Below are positions 21,396 through 32,811 of a stretch of DNA of 64,000 bases, one piece after another. Made by a program: the position numbers and the translations under genes. Origin of the DNA: Plasmopara viticola (lineage: Eukaryota > Oomycota > Peronosporomycetes > Peronosporales > Peronosporaceae); contig MBPM02000114.1 of the NCBI GenBank assembly GCA_001695595.3, positions 116,516 to 180,515 on the forward strand, read 5' to 3'. A model generated the notes under the pieces. It was not told where the DNA came from, ran no database searches, and worked only from the letters and a program-made list of their open reading frames with translations. Positions within the stretch are counted from its first letter, which is position 1. Every line of letters starts with the position of its first letter.

Positions 21396-21924
21396 CTTGG
21401 CCGCGCAGTTGCTCCACTTGAATGGATGTATTTGCTAGTTGTCGATTGCTGAGAAGAAGGCGAAATGAAAAGTGAGAGAGCGAAAATGATCAAATGCTGA
21501 TTATTGATGTGTTCGCAGGCAAGATTAGTCTCTTTCAGTTTTTACTCTTTCAAGAAAGCTTTGTATATGAAGTCGACCGAAGTGCCAATGCAAAAGAATT
21601 TGCAAGAGAATGACATATTTCTAAAAGCCGATTGACAAGGGTACCTTAATTATGATTGTATAGAAAAGTAAAACAGATGATCAGCTGGCTGTCCCAATTC
21701 TTGACACCTCGGAAAACTTATTCTCTAGCAAATTCTCTTGCCGTGCCACTTCATATACAAAGCTTTCTCAAATACTGAAAGAGACTAATGATAAAAAGCG
21801 TCTGCGAACACATCAAATAAAGCATTTGATCATTTCTCGCTCTCTCACTTCTCATTTCGCGTTCTTCTCAGCAATCGACAACTAGCAAATACATCCATGC
21901 AAGTCAAGCAACTGCGCGGCCAAG
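21396..21924. promoter_or_regulatory. Divergent promoter region between C copies 3 and 4
   Basis: About 530 bp. Both ends carry the ATGATCAAATGC/GCATTTGATCAT tract next to GAGAGAGCG/CGCTCTCTC, so unlike 11631-12205 the outer parts are symmetric. The centre has TTCTCTTGCCGTGCC and GGTACCTTAATTATG. No coding content seen. Confidence 0.4.
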
Positions 21925-22629
21925 ATGCAGTTTAATATGCTTGCAGTGCTAAGCCTATACGTCAGTGCCTCCATCCTGCAATCGATCGATGCCCGAAATG
22001 CTCCAGCGGAATCGCTCCTTGGCTCCTACGGGGACTACATTCACCACCCGCTTAAGCGCGATTGTGACCACCGCAAAAGACACCACGACATGGGCATTGA
22101 TTGCACTATAGTCGGCGCCTGGAAGACGATAAATCCCAGGCCACCGATTCAACAGACTACAGCTACGGCAAAGACGACTATGGTCGCAAGGACCACGGCC
22201 ACAATGCTTACGCCTGCTAGGACGACGACCACAATCACAAGAGCTTCGTGCACAAGGAACACCGCGGCTACAGCAAATACGGCAAGGACTACGACGACTA
22301 CAGCCATGAGTACCACGGCCACGGCAACGACTTCTACGGCCACGGCAACGACCACTACGGCCACGACAATGACAACTACGGCAACGGCAATGACTACTAT
22401 AGTTACGGCAAAGGATAAGGTCGCAAAGCCTTTGGCTTTTCCCCGGACTACTATTCGTCATACGACGGATTCATTACGCACAAGGATCCGTTCGTTGTGG
22501 ATCAAGAACCCGACAAACTTTGGAGAGAGATTTGAGCCAAACGAAGGGGAAATCCACGTGCTGGTGGTGGTTTCGGCCAAAGACCACACTTCCTCTCTAT
22601 ACGCAGCAATTGCTGCCACGTTGTTCTAA
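21925..22629 (+). pseudogene. Secreted repeat/CRN chimeric open frame (copy 4)
   Basis: One uninterrupted frame of 234 codons starts with the signal peptide MQFNMLAVLSLYVSASILQS and passes LLGSYGDYIHHPLKRDC. It continues through a long Thr/Ala-rich tract (the +1 reading of the heptad DNA) and ends in LWIKNPTNFGERFEPNEGE, IHVLVVVSAKD and a stop. Copies with TAG where this has CAG (P-P-I-Q-Q) are closed. The YGHGND frame is also present here but has a stop after AYAC. Whether any of it is translated cannot be judged from sequence; codon-position pattern says the Thr/Ala frame is secondary. Confidence 0.5.
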
Positions 22630-23165
22630 CGCACGTTCTTGAACGTTCCCAGTACCACGGATTCGAGAACTCAAAAGCTGAAGCAGCAATTGGTGAAGGA
22701 CTTCAAATGCGATTGTGGGAAAAATAAGAACGGGGACTCGATGCTTCTTTGCATGGTGATGAATGTTGGTCTACCGAGTCCGATTGCATCTCATTGACGA
22801 GAACGATCGCTCGCCTCAAAGGTAATTTTGTGCAAATCGAGAATATTGACGTTGTAAATCGGATTGCTGCTGTTCAGGCCGGTCGCAAGCGCCTTCGATG
22901 ATTCGCGCCACAAGCACGATCTGTTAATGATCTAGACGCAGCTGCTCGTGGATAGCTTGACCAAAGAGCAATGGGATGTACTCGGAGGTGGCTTCGTATC
23001 AGCATATTGGAGGGAAAGCACAAGTCCAATTGCGAGCTGGATGGTAAGGCACTTCGTTGGCGAGCTGGTAAGGCACTTCGTTTTCCAAGCAGATTGCGCA
23101 GTTGGCCACACAAGAAAAGATGATATTGCTATTTCTTGGCTATACAAACATCTCCGGAAGTTTGC
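22495..23165 (+). pseudogene. Crinkler with HNH-like tail (copy 4, most decayed)
   Basis: After HVLVVVSAKD a TAA ends the frame at 22629. The HNH-like part (22741-22900) has lost bases in both the P-V-A-I-A-S-H and L-V-D-K segments. The C-terminal part shows an internal duplication of the GELDGKALRF-coding stretch near 23031-23080 and a deletion after it. Confidence 0.55.
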
Positions 23166-23240
23166 CATAGCGACTTCAATCACATTATCGTGGACGGTGG
23201 GTTATATAAGTGTTCGTTTGCTGGGTCGATCTCACTGAAA

Positions 23241-23400
23241 CACGTGTGGTTGGATAGAAGCGGCTCGGAAGGTGTGACGCTTGATGAACATAGACACCCG
23301 GAAGGCTATTTGCACATGCTTCCGTTGTTGTGGATCGAGAACCCGAAGTTTTTCAAAGACTACTTTAAGCCAGGAAAACCACGTGTTGGTGGTGATCTTA
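23241..23400 (+). pseudogene. Second CRN fragment (copy 4)
   Basis: VWLDRSGSEGVTLDEHRHPE then GYLHMLPLLWIENPKFF. The GEIY segment is lost (FKPGKPRVGGDL), so the HVLV-type end is out of frame here. Confidence 0.55.
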
Positions 23401-23534
23401 TTATTATATGTATTTTAAGTATGGAATTGCACAATTCGCAAGCTACTTCGCGTTACTGTTACTATCGTACATGGTTAGATTATGTGGTATGCTTGAAACA
23501 AGTAAATCGTTTATTAATTATGACTACTCAGTAA

Positions 23535-26100
23535 GCCGGTGCAAGACGTCCTGCAGCTGGTGCCGAACGTTCCGCAGCAAAAAAGGTGTTGCAGGACCCT
23601 CTTGGTCTATCACGCTTTTCGATCTGCGTGATTGTTTGTCACGAAGTCGAGGGCTGGCTAAACCCTAAGCAGATAATGAATGCTTCATTATTTTGATTCT
23701 GTCACCCAATCATTTGTAAAATAGATTTGGGGCAATTTGCGCAATACGCTGAAGTCGAAGAATGCATCATACATGCTTATCCCTGTGACGATAGTACAAA
23801 AAAGCTAAATGTAATTCTCATAGAGCGCTTCATTTTAACTGTAATAAAGAGGAATGAGATCATATCATAAACTATCATTTGCACCAATTTGATGCTTTTT
23901 GTCGTGTGCATATTAACCGGACGCTTTTAACATCTTGTTGAAAAGCACGAATTAAGCACGAGTTTAAGCAGCGTCATCTACGCGTGCAGTCGTGATCAAA
24001 TCCTCATAATACTGTGTCACGATGTTTACAATACTGATCGACAATATGGCCGTTGTAAGGTTAGAAGATGTACGTTTGTATACCGTGAGAAACTATACAT
24101 TTAATTGTGACGTAGCTAAAGGAACTTGTCGATAGAAAATCGACCCAAACACAGCACTTTAAAGTCTGCTAAACGCTTTGTATATGTTGATCGAAAAGTA
24201 ATATTTAGATTGGAACATGCGTCACAAAACATTTTTCTTGGTACGTCAAATGTCAGGGATGAATTTCCTTAATAAGCTATCCAGGCTCGAAGTGTCCAAA
24301 TAGATCATGATGAAGGCAACACTTGCTCTTTAATCCTCATCCATTTGGTTTGTGTAGAACAATGCATCATCCACAGCCGGATATTGTGTGCAGTAGAGAT
24401 CACAGTTGATGACCATTAATTTTTCTTTCTTTGTTTAGAAGGAAAGTAAAGTGATAACACGCATCTCCGTTCGCCTTTATCCCTATGCGAAGGCAAAGCC
24501 TAATTATACGAATGTTCGCATAACTGTTCTACTTTTCTTTCGTCAGACATCTATCTTGTCGTCTGGTACCTCGTCGTGCGTGTGATGGTCAAGCTTGCTC
24601 CCGTCTGCATCCACCACTCAGTAAAAGGGAGCGAATTCATACATGCACTGATTGCATCAGATCAATGCAGCTGCGTTTGAGCAATACCTGTATAATTGGC
24701 TCTTTTGGAACTAGCTGTCGTTCTTTCTGTCGGTGAATTACTAGCACAACAACGTTCTCGAAAATCTGGCGTTTTGCTGAAATAAACAAAAACGTTTCTG
24801 CATCAGAATGGCATGAGTCGTAGCACTGTCGATGATTAAATATGTCTGCTCTTTTATTAGCATCGATTTAGTAAAGCTTGATGAATATTGCGGCGTAGTA
24901 TCGCAGTCATTCAAATAAAATGTCTTGAAGCTAGCCTTTTAGCAAGGACTTACGTTCTCCCTTCTGGCCTTAACATATTTTTACTGAGGTAATTAAGCTT
25001 CAACGAAACGAAGTTGCTTGATACGCCTCCGCTCGATGACCAAGCATAACGCCTTTGCACCATTTGTCGTTCAAGTCTTGCACCATACGTAAAAGTTATA
25101 TTTCCTTACAATTTTTCATCACGCTGGCGCTTGCCATTCTGTCACTACTCAAAGTAACGCTCGCAACGACTTGTGCTACCATAACTCATTGCTAATATCG
25201 AAAATTGTATACTGTAAATGATGGCATGTGTCGCTCATCATGGTCACGTTGGAATCGCAAGCTCTGCTTTTTATCGAGTGGCAGCCTGGCCACACGTTTG
25301 TCGGACGTGTGGTGTGTTAGACGTCGATAGTGCTAAGTCACAGTCCACTATGATGGTTGATACGAAAAAAATTGTATGATGAATCGCTGACAAGGTAGAA
25401 GCTAAGCTGCGTTTTGTGTTCTACACTTCCTGTCCAAACATACATTGGCCGGTCGGTATGGACCATACACCTTACGGTACGATGAAAGCCGTGTAGTTTG
25501 TGTTACGGCAAAGATAGCTTTACGACTTTGTAGAAATCCCCAAGAAGAATGTTGTTCCAGCCAGCTTATTTGACGTATAATTCGATCCTTTTAAGAGCTG
25601 CACTCAACCCACATTTTATGGAAGCAGTATGAAGACTACGAGGTGTCGCTTAATTTGCTGTGAGTAGCATGAGGACCGGGCACGATAATCACCCACAGCG
25701 AATCACTACAGGCATCGAGAGGTTTGAGATATGCGCATCCTGTGGTACTGTTGATACAGCTTTTTCATATCGGTATTGTGGTATCGTTACTGGCAGTCTG
25801 TCAATAGTTTGCTACGTACAAGGTCTTTTCTGTGGTTCCTTTGCACCACTGTTATGGCCAGCGAACAATGAATTGGAGTAAAGAGTGGCGGTGTATTTGG
25901 AAGCGGCAGACCTTTTTAGTCGGTATTAGACAATGTAAAGCACGAGTTTCTCTCTTGCTGGAGATTGGAGCAAGAGAAAGCTAACGGCGGGACCATTTGT
26001 GAATTATACGTTTCAATGCTCTCTATTTTGGAAAAAGGTCGAAGGTGTCCTTCCTGTGGAAGCTCAAGTATGTTCAGATGCTCAAATTAATGAGTGCTTA
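23535..26100. repeat. Module L' (diverged L, copy a), no recognised gene
   Basis: Related to L throughout but with many substitutions and indels. Shares them with 46310-48670. A 73-codon frame at 25660-25881 matches 16221-16424 of L loosely. It ends at 26100, where module M begins. Confidence 0.65.
25290..25312. repeat. Conserved hairpin CCACACGT (L'a)
   Basis: The hairpin is perfect although the surrounding L' sequence has diverged from L. Confidence 0.7.
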
Positions 26101-26343
26101 TAAATCCCTCCGCGAGCGCGTTATATACACTTAACCGATGCTTGCAAGTTGTTCAACGGGTTGCATGTACCACGATTAAGAGTTCGGGGTCTCTATTGAT
26201 GATATATTGATAAATTTTTGAAAAACGTCCTGTTCGATTACAGGATTAAAGTGATACGATCATAAGGCCCAGGTCTTAGCAGTTTATATTTTTTAAGATA
26301 GCGCCAATTTTCTAAAGATTGTTCTATAAATTTCTTTGCCAGC

Positions 26344-26390
26344 GATAAAATTTTAGATGCTACGATAAAATATTAGATGCTACGATAAAT
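26344..26390. repeat. 20-bp tandem repeat, 2.3 units
   Basis: Unit GATAAAATTTTAGATGCTAC repeated with one substitution. Also at 48916-48961. Lies 370 bp before the MULE start. Confidence 0.7.
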
Positions 26391-26548
26391 TCCGTATCGC
26401 GAACGTGAAACTCGTTTTAAAAGTGGTCTCTACTCGTACTTTATCATATGCAATAGACTTCAAGCGAGCTAGCCTTTTATCACTTAATTACGACCTAAAG
26501 CACACATTCGCTTTTAAAGTGCAAACGACATATATTAAATTAACTAAT

Positions 26549-26575
26549 ATCGCAGATTTTAACAAAATCTGCGAT
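26549..26575. repeat. Perfect 12-bp-arm hairpin before the MULE
   Basis: ATCGCAGATTTT, loop AAC, AAAATCTGCGAT. In copy 49121-49147 one arm has a substitution. About 185 bp upstream of the transposase start. Confidence 0.7.
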
Positions 26576-26691
26576 TTAGGAAAACTTGAACTTTTTCTCA
26601 CCCTTTCTTTAATTTTCACTCACCCGTTGATCAATTGGTCAGATTTAGCATTTTTGTAATGCGCGACACTTAGTCCAAACTCATTACTGAA

Positions 26692-26706
26692 CTCATTTTC
26701 TACTTT
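26692..26706 (+). promoter_or_regulatory. Oomycete Inr-like sequence before MULE gene
   Basis: CTCATTTTCTACTTTC fits the oomycete initiator pattern TCATTYY followed by a T-rich stretch, 60-70 bp before the ATG at 26760. Same sequence at 49264-49278. Confidence 0.4.
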
Positions 26707-26759
26707 CACTTTCTACTCCCACATCCTTCTACGCACGCATATCCTACTAAGCACCCACA

Positions 26760-28531
26760 ATGAACAGCCTAGCTCCCCCTCCTGCACTTTCTTACCAATC
26801 CTTAGAGAAGGCGAAAGATGCTGTTTTTGACCCATTCTTTATCAATGGGATATGCTCTTGTAGCGTTACACACTAGAAAGGTTGGGAATAAAAGAGATGG
26901 CGCCGTTAAGGCCCTTACCCTGAACTGCTCCAAAGAACGACGTACGAGAAAGGAGCAAAATTCGGAAAGAGAAGGAGTGCGCGTGGGAACGATCAAGGCA
27001 ACTAGATGTTTATTTGCCGCAAGCATACGGCTAGAGAGCGGACTTTGGCAAGTGGAAGTGGACAACGGAGAGCAAAATCATGAACCATTTGTGCACGTTT
27101 CAGCGCATCCACAAGGACAACGATTGACGGAAGGGCAAAATGCAGCAGTTTTGACTCTGGGACGCGCCGGGGTGACTCCTGGGCGCATCATCATTTCGCC
27201 GCACCAAAATGATGGCGTTATTTCGACTGCACAGGACTTTACAATCTTCGCATAGCGGAGCGAAATAGTTTGTTAGCAGGGCGGACACCTCTGACCGCTT
27301 TGCTCGATATCCTCGCAAGCGAGACTCTGTATTTCACACAACATTATGTGGACCAGAAGCTCACGCATTTGCTTATTATCTTAACGTCGGCAAAAGAATT
27401 ATGCCAACATTACAGTGCCAACCGCGTTTGGATCATTGACGCAACTTACAAAACGAACAAGTATGCTTCCCCCTGCTTCATATTATCGGCGTTACGGTAA
27501 CGAACAATACCTTTACGTTTTCGTATTGCTTTATAAAAAGTGAGCACACGGGTGATTACTTGTGGGCACTGTCCCATATCGCCGATGTATTCCAGCAATT
27601 CGGCGTGAGAGCCACCGGCACCTTTGTGACGGACAGTAAACTTGCTTTGTTGAATGCCTTGGAAAGGGTTATCCCAAATGCCGTTTGTTTTTTTGCCGAT
27701 GGCATATTAATAAGAATATCCTAGCAAGACAAAAACGAGCATTTCGAACAAACGGGCATGGGAGGAATTTTTAAGGCAATGGCATCGCCTTGTCTGTCAA
27801 GAAACCATTGCTGGTTACGAAGACCAACTTGCAGCGATGCAGCAGGAATTCTCAAATTATCATCAAGTCATGCGTTACGTCGAGGAAATCTGGCTCGTCT
27901 GGAAGGTCCGATTTGTGTCGGCTTTCTTACATAACAAACCCCATTCCGGACATGTAACTACCAGCCGCGTAGAGAGTGCCCACGCGGCTCTCAAACGATG
28001 GATTACCAGCTCAACGGGAATTTTATTAACCGTTGACGTTGCAGTAAAGCTAGCCTGCGACAATCAGCTTGCTGGAATCATTCAAAAGCATGCCAAGCAG
28101 AGGGCTGTCGCAGATATGCAGTTTGGTCCGCTATTTTCCCAAGTAATGGGAAAAACTTCCGAGGAAGCCCTCCGTCGGACGCATCGAGAGTTCACCCAGC
28201 GATATATCGATGGCAATCGCGGTAATGACCGTGCCGTTTGTGCTAAGTTGCTTACTTCGACAATGGGACATCCTTGCCGCCACGTTCTGCTTGGTCGCAC
28301 AGAGCCACTTGCGGTTGACGACTTCGATCTACATTGGCATCTCGTTCAACCTGCTATACTGGACCATCCGGTTCTACCAGGCGTAACCCATCGCACTTTG
28401 AGTACGTGGAGAATGCGATAAATGCTCCACCGCGACGAAGATGTCGCAATTGCAATCAAGTAGGGCAAAACTCTAGAACTTGCGCAAATCAAGGTCGCGT
28501 GGCGCACTACAGAAAGGCTAAGTCTGACTAA
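26760..28531 (+). pseudogene. MULE transposase (copy 1), frameshifted
   Basis: Transposase of a Mutator-like element, a cut-and-paste DNA transposon. From the ATG at 26760 a short frame (MNSLAPPPALSYQSLEKA) stops after S-C-S-V-T-H; the next frame (26818-27255) looks like a FAR1-type DNA-binding part ending LWQVEVDNGEQNHEP. The MULE DDE core follows: VWIIDATYKTNKY (Asp 1), FVTDSKLALLNALE (Asp 2) and RVESAHAALKRWI (Glu, 27837-28421), so all three acidic residues are visible. Then CRHVLLGR (SWIM-like) and the zinc knuckle CRNCNQVGQNSRTC. Frameshifts occur near 26875, 27464, 27700 and 28410. Confidence 0.8.
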
Positions 28532-28713
28532 TTGATCAACGATTTAAAGAAAGGGTGAGGTATATAAAGTACGTATGACATATATTGAGCATTGTTTTTT
28601 TATCAGCTTATAAGCAGTAAAAACCACAAAAAAAAGCTTGTAACACACCTTGTGCAAGTCTTGTTAATGTGATAAAGACAGTGAACTCGAGACATTTTCT
28701 GGTCAAGACATTA

Positions 28714-29031
28714 TCAAATCGGAGCCAGAAAAAGACAGCTTCCGGTCCTTAAAAAAGTAAATGCTGGTATGTATCTATAGTCGCACAATTTTCCATTCTC
28801 CCTATGTCCCAGTCCAATAATTGGCTTGCCATTATCAAATATTTGGACCCGGTCAAATTTTCTGACTTGGTTGTCGACACGACCACAATCTTCGACCATC
28901 CTACTAATGCCTATATAGCTCCAAGGGCGTAAAACGCATGATATATAGATCACATCGAATTGAAAGTTAGGATGCATGTAAAAGTGGCTTGCCGCGGTCT
29001 CAATTTCCTTTTGTTGTAACAAAGCCTTCAC
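28714..29031 (-). pseudogene. Unrecognised pseudogene in module M (copy 1)
   Basis: Same 105-codon open stretch as 440-760. The upstream in-frame part with two stops is also present. No family recognised. Confidence 0.35.
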
Positions 29032-29444
29032 AGCTGTCGCGTTTTTGCAATGAGCTTTGTTCTTATCAAGAGAACGGGTCCTGTCAATAAATCTTCAAAT
29101 TTATGGACGCAAAATCTTCACCAACCAACTTGTATTTAACAGTGCCTCGAGCTCTTCATGGCAATTACGCGTTATGGCCTGACGTCTGGCCATGTCGAAG
29201 TACTTTTTCATCAGTCTTTTACAAGTCTACTACGGTTTCAGCTTCACGCGCGATACTTTTCGCGTAATCAAGGCCATCTTGAGCGTCAGTGGAGCAATGT
29301 TTTATGACGTATCCTCGATTTTACTTCCATTTTTCAGGAGATGAATGAGGCTTGCACCACGATCCACAGTCCTTTTATCATCAATGAAGACAGAAGAGGG
29401 TAAATAAGCTCTCTAGTTATGGAATCTTTCCTCGTGATTACGTT

Positions 29445-29468
29445 GGCAGAGTTTTCCAGGACTCTGCC
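29445..29468. repeat. Hairpin GGCAGAGT / ACTCTGCC (M copy 1)
   Basis: Identical to 1175-1198, about 30 bp from the right border of module M. Confidence 0.6.
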
Positions 29469-30860
29469 GAACCGTGGGTCCTGCTTCAATTAGCGGCATC
29501 GTCAACAAACCTTCTTTGATGCTTTGTCCAGACCATCTTTCAACTTGTTCTGCATCTCTCCATTTGTGTGACGCGATTGGTACAATCCTAGTATTGAGGC
29601 TCACAACAGTGTAATTTAGCGGCTCTCGTAAAACTTTCGAGGCTTTAATCTCACATTGAACCCCGACACGGAATATGGTCTTAGCTTCGTGGAAGGAGGT
29701 TGATGAAGTTTTCTTTTATGTTCTCGTTGTCTATTTCTAAAGCTTGGTCCGTTGGTTGATCCGACTGACAGGTCGTAGGATAGGTGGTGTGCGCTGAGAC
29801 AAAGTCTATTTTCGCGCGGTGTTCGCAACCGACTTGTTAGCTACTGTGTCGCTATAAGCACCCTTATTATATTGGGACTTGACTACTTCCGATAGCAGGT
29901 AGAGCGCGGTCATGTTTTCCGCCCAGGCTCAACTCTGGGTCGACATGTAGCTTACGGTGTCTGTGTGGGACAAAACATTTGTTTACCACAAGAACATTGG
30001 CCAATCGTGTAATTTATAAAACTTTAATGCTTGAGCCTATATTTTCTACTCTCCTTACGATGTTTTCTAAAATGAACACCCATCCTTAAGCTTTTATAGA
30101 AGTGGGTCGCTATACCGGATCAAGTGTAGCACAAAATACTTATATGCTTTGTCTGATAACTATTGTGCCTGTTTGGACATTTACACCTTGCTGACTTTAG
30201 TGATTGTTGACGGATATAAAAATCGTAAACAGAACGCGGCTGACCTACTACGCAAGTAGATCAAACTCCAATTAATACGAAAGCCATGGTTGCGCAATTA
30301 ATATGAACCCATCAAGCCGATTACATTGTGCTTCGTACGATCGTGTGTTGCTAGTAGGTGGAATGGATCGGGCTACCGACCTGGTCATATAAGTTTGGCC
30401 TTCCCATACTCTCGATACGGTTAGATCACAATAATTTTGACCGCGCATCAAATTGAGTGTATCAAATGACGCTAAGTATCCAATCGATCAAACGCTTTTA
30501 ACCCAGTTTTCCTTTTTGCCAATAGACTACCAGTATCATCAGCGATTGTCTATTGGTATCGCATCGGCTCTTTGAACTCAAATATCGATGCCTTCGAGTG
30601 CTGAATACAGTGGTCGTAAGCGATGGCTACTAGTGTCTACAAAATGTTGGCAAGAGAATGCATAATGATGATATGGACAATTTTGGGTGTCAAGAATCAG
30701 CGCACCATTTCGACTTTAATGGAAAGTTGACCATGACACCATGATAAACATAACAAAAATTCGCTTTATTATATTGCATTGAACATAGCAAGGAGGGCTA
30801 ACTATAGTAAAGGGCGAGCTATTTTCCAAAACATCTTCAATGGATTTTTTGTTACAGTCG

Positions 30861-31171
30861 AAAAAATGTTTCTTCCATGTGAGAACAGCACACAATCAAG
30901 ACTACGATCGTGCCCCGAGAGGCTGGAAATGAACTCAAGCGCTGAGCCGCCCTTGGCTGCGATGTCCTCCATCTCACTCACGAACCACAACTTGATCTCC
31001 TTGTTCGGCACCTCCTGTTGTCAGAAGTGGCTTGTCAGATGTCGTTGCGGTTTCATTGTTTGATCGTAGAAAGTTTAATTCCAAAATAGCCTCATTGAGC
31101 CCCGTAGGGCCACAGTGTAGCCGGATTCCGGGTGTCGCCATGCGCACCGGCGGGACTTTGAGCTTCGACAT
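30861..31171 (-). pseudogene. CAF-1 p60 N-terminal fragment (S1b)
   Basis: Start MSKLKVPPVRMATPG at 31171, with the S1 frameshift before NKEIKLWFVSEMEDI. Ends at VLFSHGRNIF. Confidence 0.6.
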
Positions 31172-31173
31172 GA

Positions 31174-31392
31174 CTAATGACGATTCAAGGTTTTTCCAAA
31201 ACCACTCAAATTCATAATCCCATGACCAGTACCGATCCTAAGTATCCTAAAGCAAATAGCCTCTAAAGTGAGTACTATTAAACTATTTGATATGTCCGTG
31301 CAAAATACGCAAGCAGCATATATTAGACGCTGACTCGCCGACTGTAGTTTTGACACAATAAAAGCTGCTAATGCCGATCTAAACTTGAGCAA
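31174..31392 (-). CDS. Unrecognised ORF U2 (S1b)
   Basis: 72-codon frame with ILRIGTGHGIMNLSG (two changes from other copies). Confidence 0.2.
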   Translation of the reverse strand: MLKFRSALAAFIVSKLQSASQRLIYAACVFCTDISNSLIVLTLEAICFRILRIGTGHGIMNLSGFGKTLNRH

Positions 31393-31536
31393 TTCGATAA
31401 TGGAAGTTGGTCGAAGATTTTAAGGTTTGCAGTAAAACAAATTTCGTGTCTGTTCGCGTTGAGAAGGAACTGCATAGCAGCAGATAAAGTCTAATTCTCA
31501 ATTGTTGTCAAGATTACTGTGACGTAAAGTATTCAT

Positions 31537-31779
31537 TCAAATTAGCGACTGTAAACAGCATGGCCATAGATGACTGTATGGTACGGTCAACCGAGACCAT
31601 GAAGCCGAGTGAAGTCGTCTAGCCGTATGCTGTATGATCAAATTACAAAACACCATTTTAATGTTGAATTTGTTGCTGTTAAGGCCATATTTGGATTCAA
31701 CAGCTGTGTAGCCTACAATAGAAGCGGTTGTGGCGTCGTCCTCAATTAAGTTTACCGTGTTGGAAGCAGTCTTTTGCAT
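31537..31779 (-). CDS. Unrecognised ORF U1 (S1b)
   Basis: 80-codon frame, same sequence as at 4828-5070. Confidence 0.3.
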   Translation of the reverse strand: MQKTASNTVNLIEDDATTASIVGYTAVESKYGLNSNKFNIKMVFCNLIIQHTARRLHSASWSRLTVPYSHLWPCCLQSLI

Positions 31780-31896
31780 TTAAGACCGTGAGCTGAAGTT
31801 GAACGTCTTCTGGAGACGAGTCCAATGAACGATGAAAGTATATGATGATAAAGCAACATTTGCACTATAACTTATTTTTCTCTTTTTACACACTCC

Positions 31897-32115
31897 TTGA
31901 CCCCCATCCCTACACTATTAGAAACAGAAAAAAATAAAAATCCAATTTTGACAAGCCCCATCCTATGGTGTCAATGGGCAGAAAACACTGAAGCACAAAA
32001 CTATAACAATTTAAATCATCAACATAATTACGGACGCAGAAAACCAACACAACATTTGTTTAGTCAGGTGGTTGGTCTTTTTTTGTCTGGATGTAACATA
32101 AATGTCAACAAATAG
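31897..32115 (+). CDS. Unrecognised ORF U3 (S1b)
   Basis: 72-codon frame identical to 3661-3879, upstream of E and on the same strand. Confidence 0.2.
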   Translation: MTPIPTLLETEKNKNPILTSPILWCQWAENTEAQNYNNLNHQHNYGRRKPTQHLFSQVVGLFLSGCNINVNK

Positions 32116-32263
32116 CTACCACTACGCGATGAAGTAACTACAGTAGCTTTTCGTAACAGAATTACAAAATATGAATCAGTCGTGAGTTAATTTAATTAGT
32201 GATCCTGAATTATATTCTATACAATATACGAGCATACCCCATATACCACATACACTACAAAAA

Positions 32264-32548
32264 ATGTCTGAGTTTGAAATGTCTGAATTTGAAGTCTATG
32301 AGCAAAATGCCTCATACTGTCGATGGTTATACAACGAACAATCGGAAGACTCGAATATAATACGCTTTTTAGCCAGCAAGTTTCAAGCTGGAGACGATAG
32401 CTATATCGTGCGTCGGGGCAAACATAAGAACAAGTTCGTTAAGTGGATTGTTGAAAACGATGAGCAATACTTCAGTTGGAGGTTTAAATATGTATCTGTC
32501 AAGAATAAATATCCATCTTTCAAAGATAAGTCACGGCATAAGAATTAG
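32264..32548 (+). CDS. E: 94-aa ExoX-C-like small protein (copy)
   Basis: Complete 94-codon frame. Compared with 19480-19764 it has Ile-Ile at 32-33 and Lys at 55 (GKHKNKF). All aromatic signature residues (Y18, C19, W21, Y69, W72) are kept. Same AT-rich upstream sequence (ACAATATACGAGCATACCCC). Confidence 0.5.
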   Translation: MSEFEMSEFEVYEQNASYCRWLYNEQSEDSNIIRFLASKFQAGDDSYIVRRGKHKNKFVKWIVENDEQYFSWRFKYVSVKNKYPSFKDKSRHKN

Positions 32549-32811
32549 CTACTTTTTTTTCTTCTCTTCAGCTGAAACCTGTTAGCTGCTTGTCGAGGTT
32601 CTGTTATTAGCGCGAAGCTCTTCTTCGCTAACACGATATCAGATCATACAGGTGATTAGAACGAACGAGCGTCACAGGCTTCTATTCAACCACACGTGTT
32701 CCAATGAGATCGACCCAGCAAACGAACACTTATATCACCGTCGACGATAATGTGATTAAAGTCGCTATGGCGGACTTTTGGAAATGTTCATATTGCAAAG
32801 AAATAGCAATT

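Larger units (their letters stand above)
26101..29495. repeat. Module M (copy 1): block inserted between L' and S1
   Basis: Sequence present between L-type DNA (ending GAGTGCTTA) and S-type DNA (starting GCATCGTCAAC), which are adjacent at 16700/16701. It carries AT-rich DNA (26101-26691), the MULE gene, and its 3' flank. No target-site duplication or clear terminal inverted repeat was found at the two borders. 26101-26691 has no recognised gene; a frame at 26405-26659 looks accidental. Confidence 0.65.
29496..32263. repeat. Module S, subtype S1 (copy b, forward)
   Basis: Near-identical to 1226-4027. It lacks a short tract (AAAGCAAAAAATAAGAACGT and neighbours) present near 1964-1995 in copy a. 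29830-30770 contains no recognised gene. Confidence 0.75.

Noticed and set aside
26405..26659. 84-codon frame before the MULE
   Set aside because: AT-rich, contains the hairpin and lies beside the tandem repeat; no family signal and the Inr-like element follows it.
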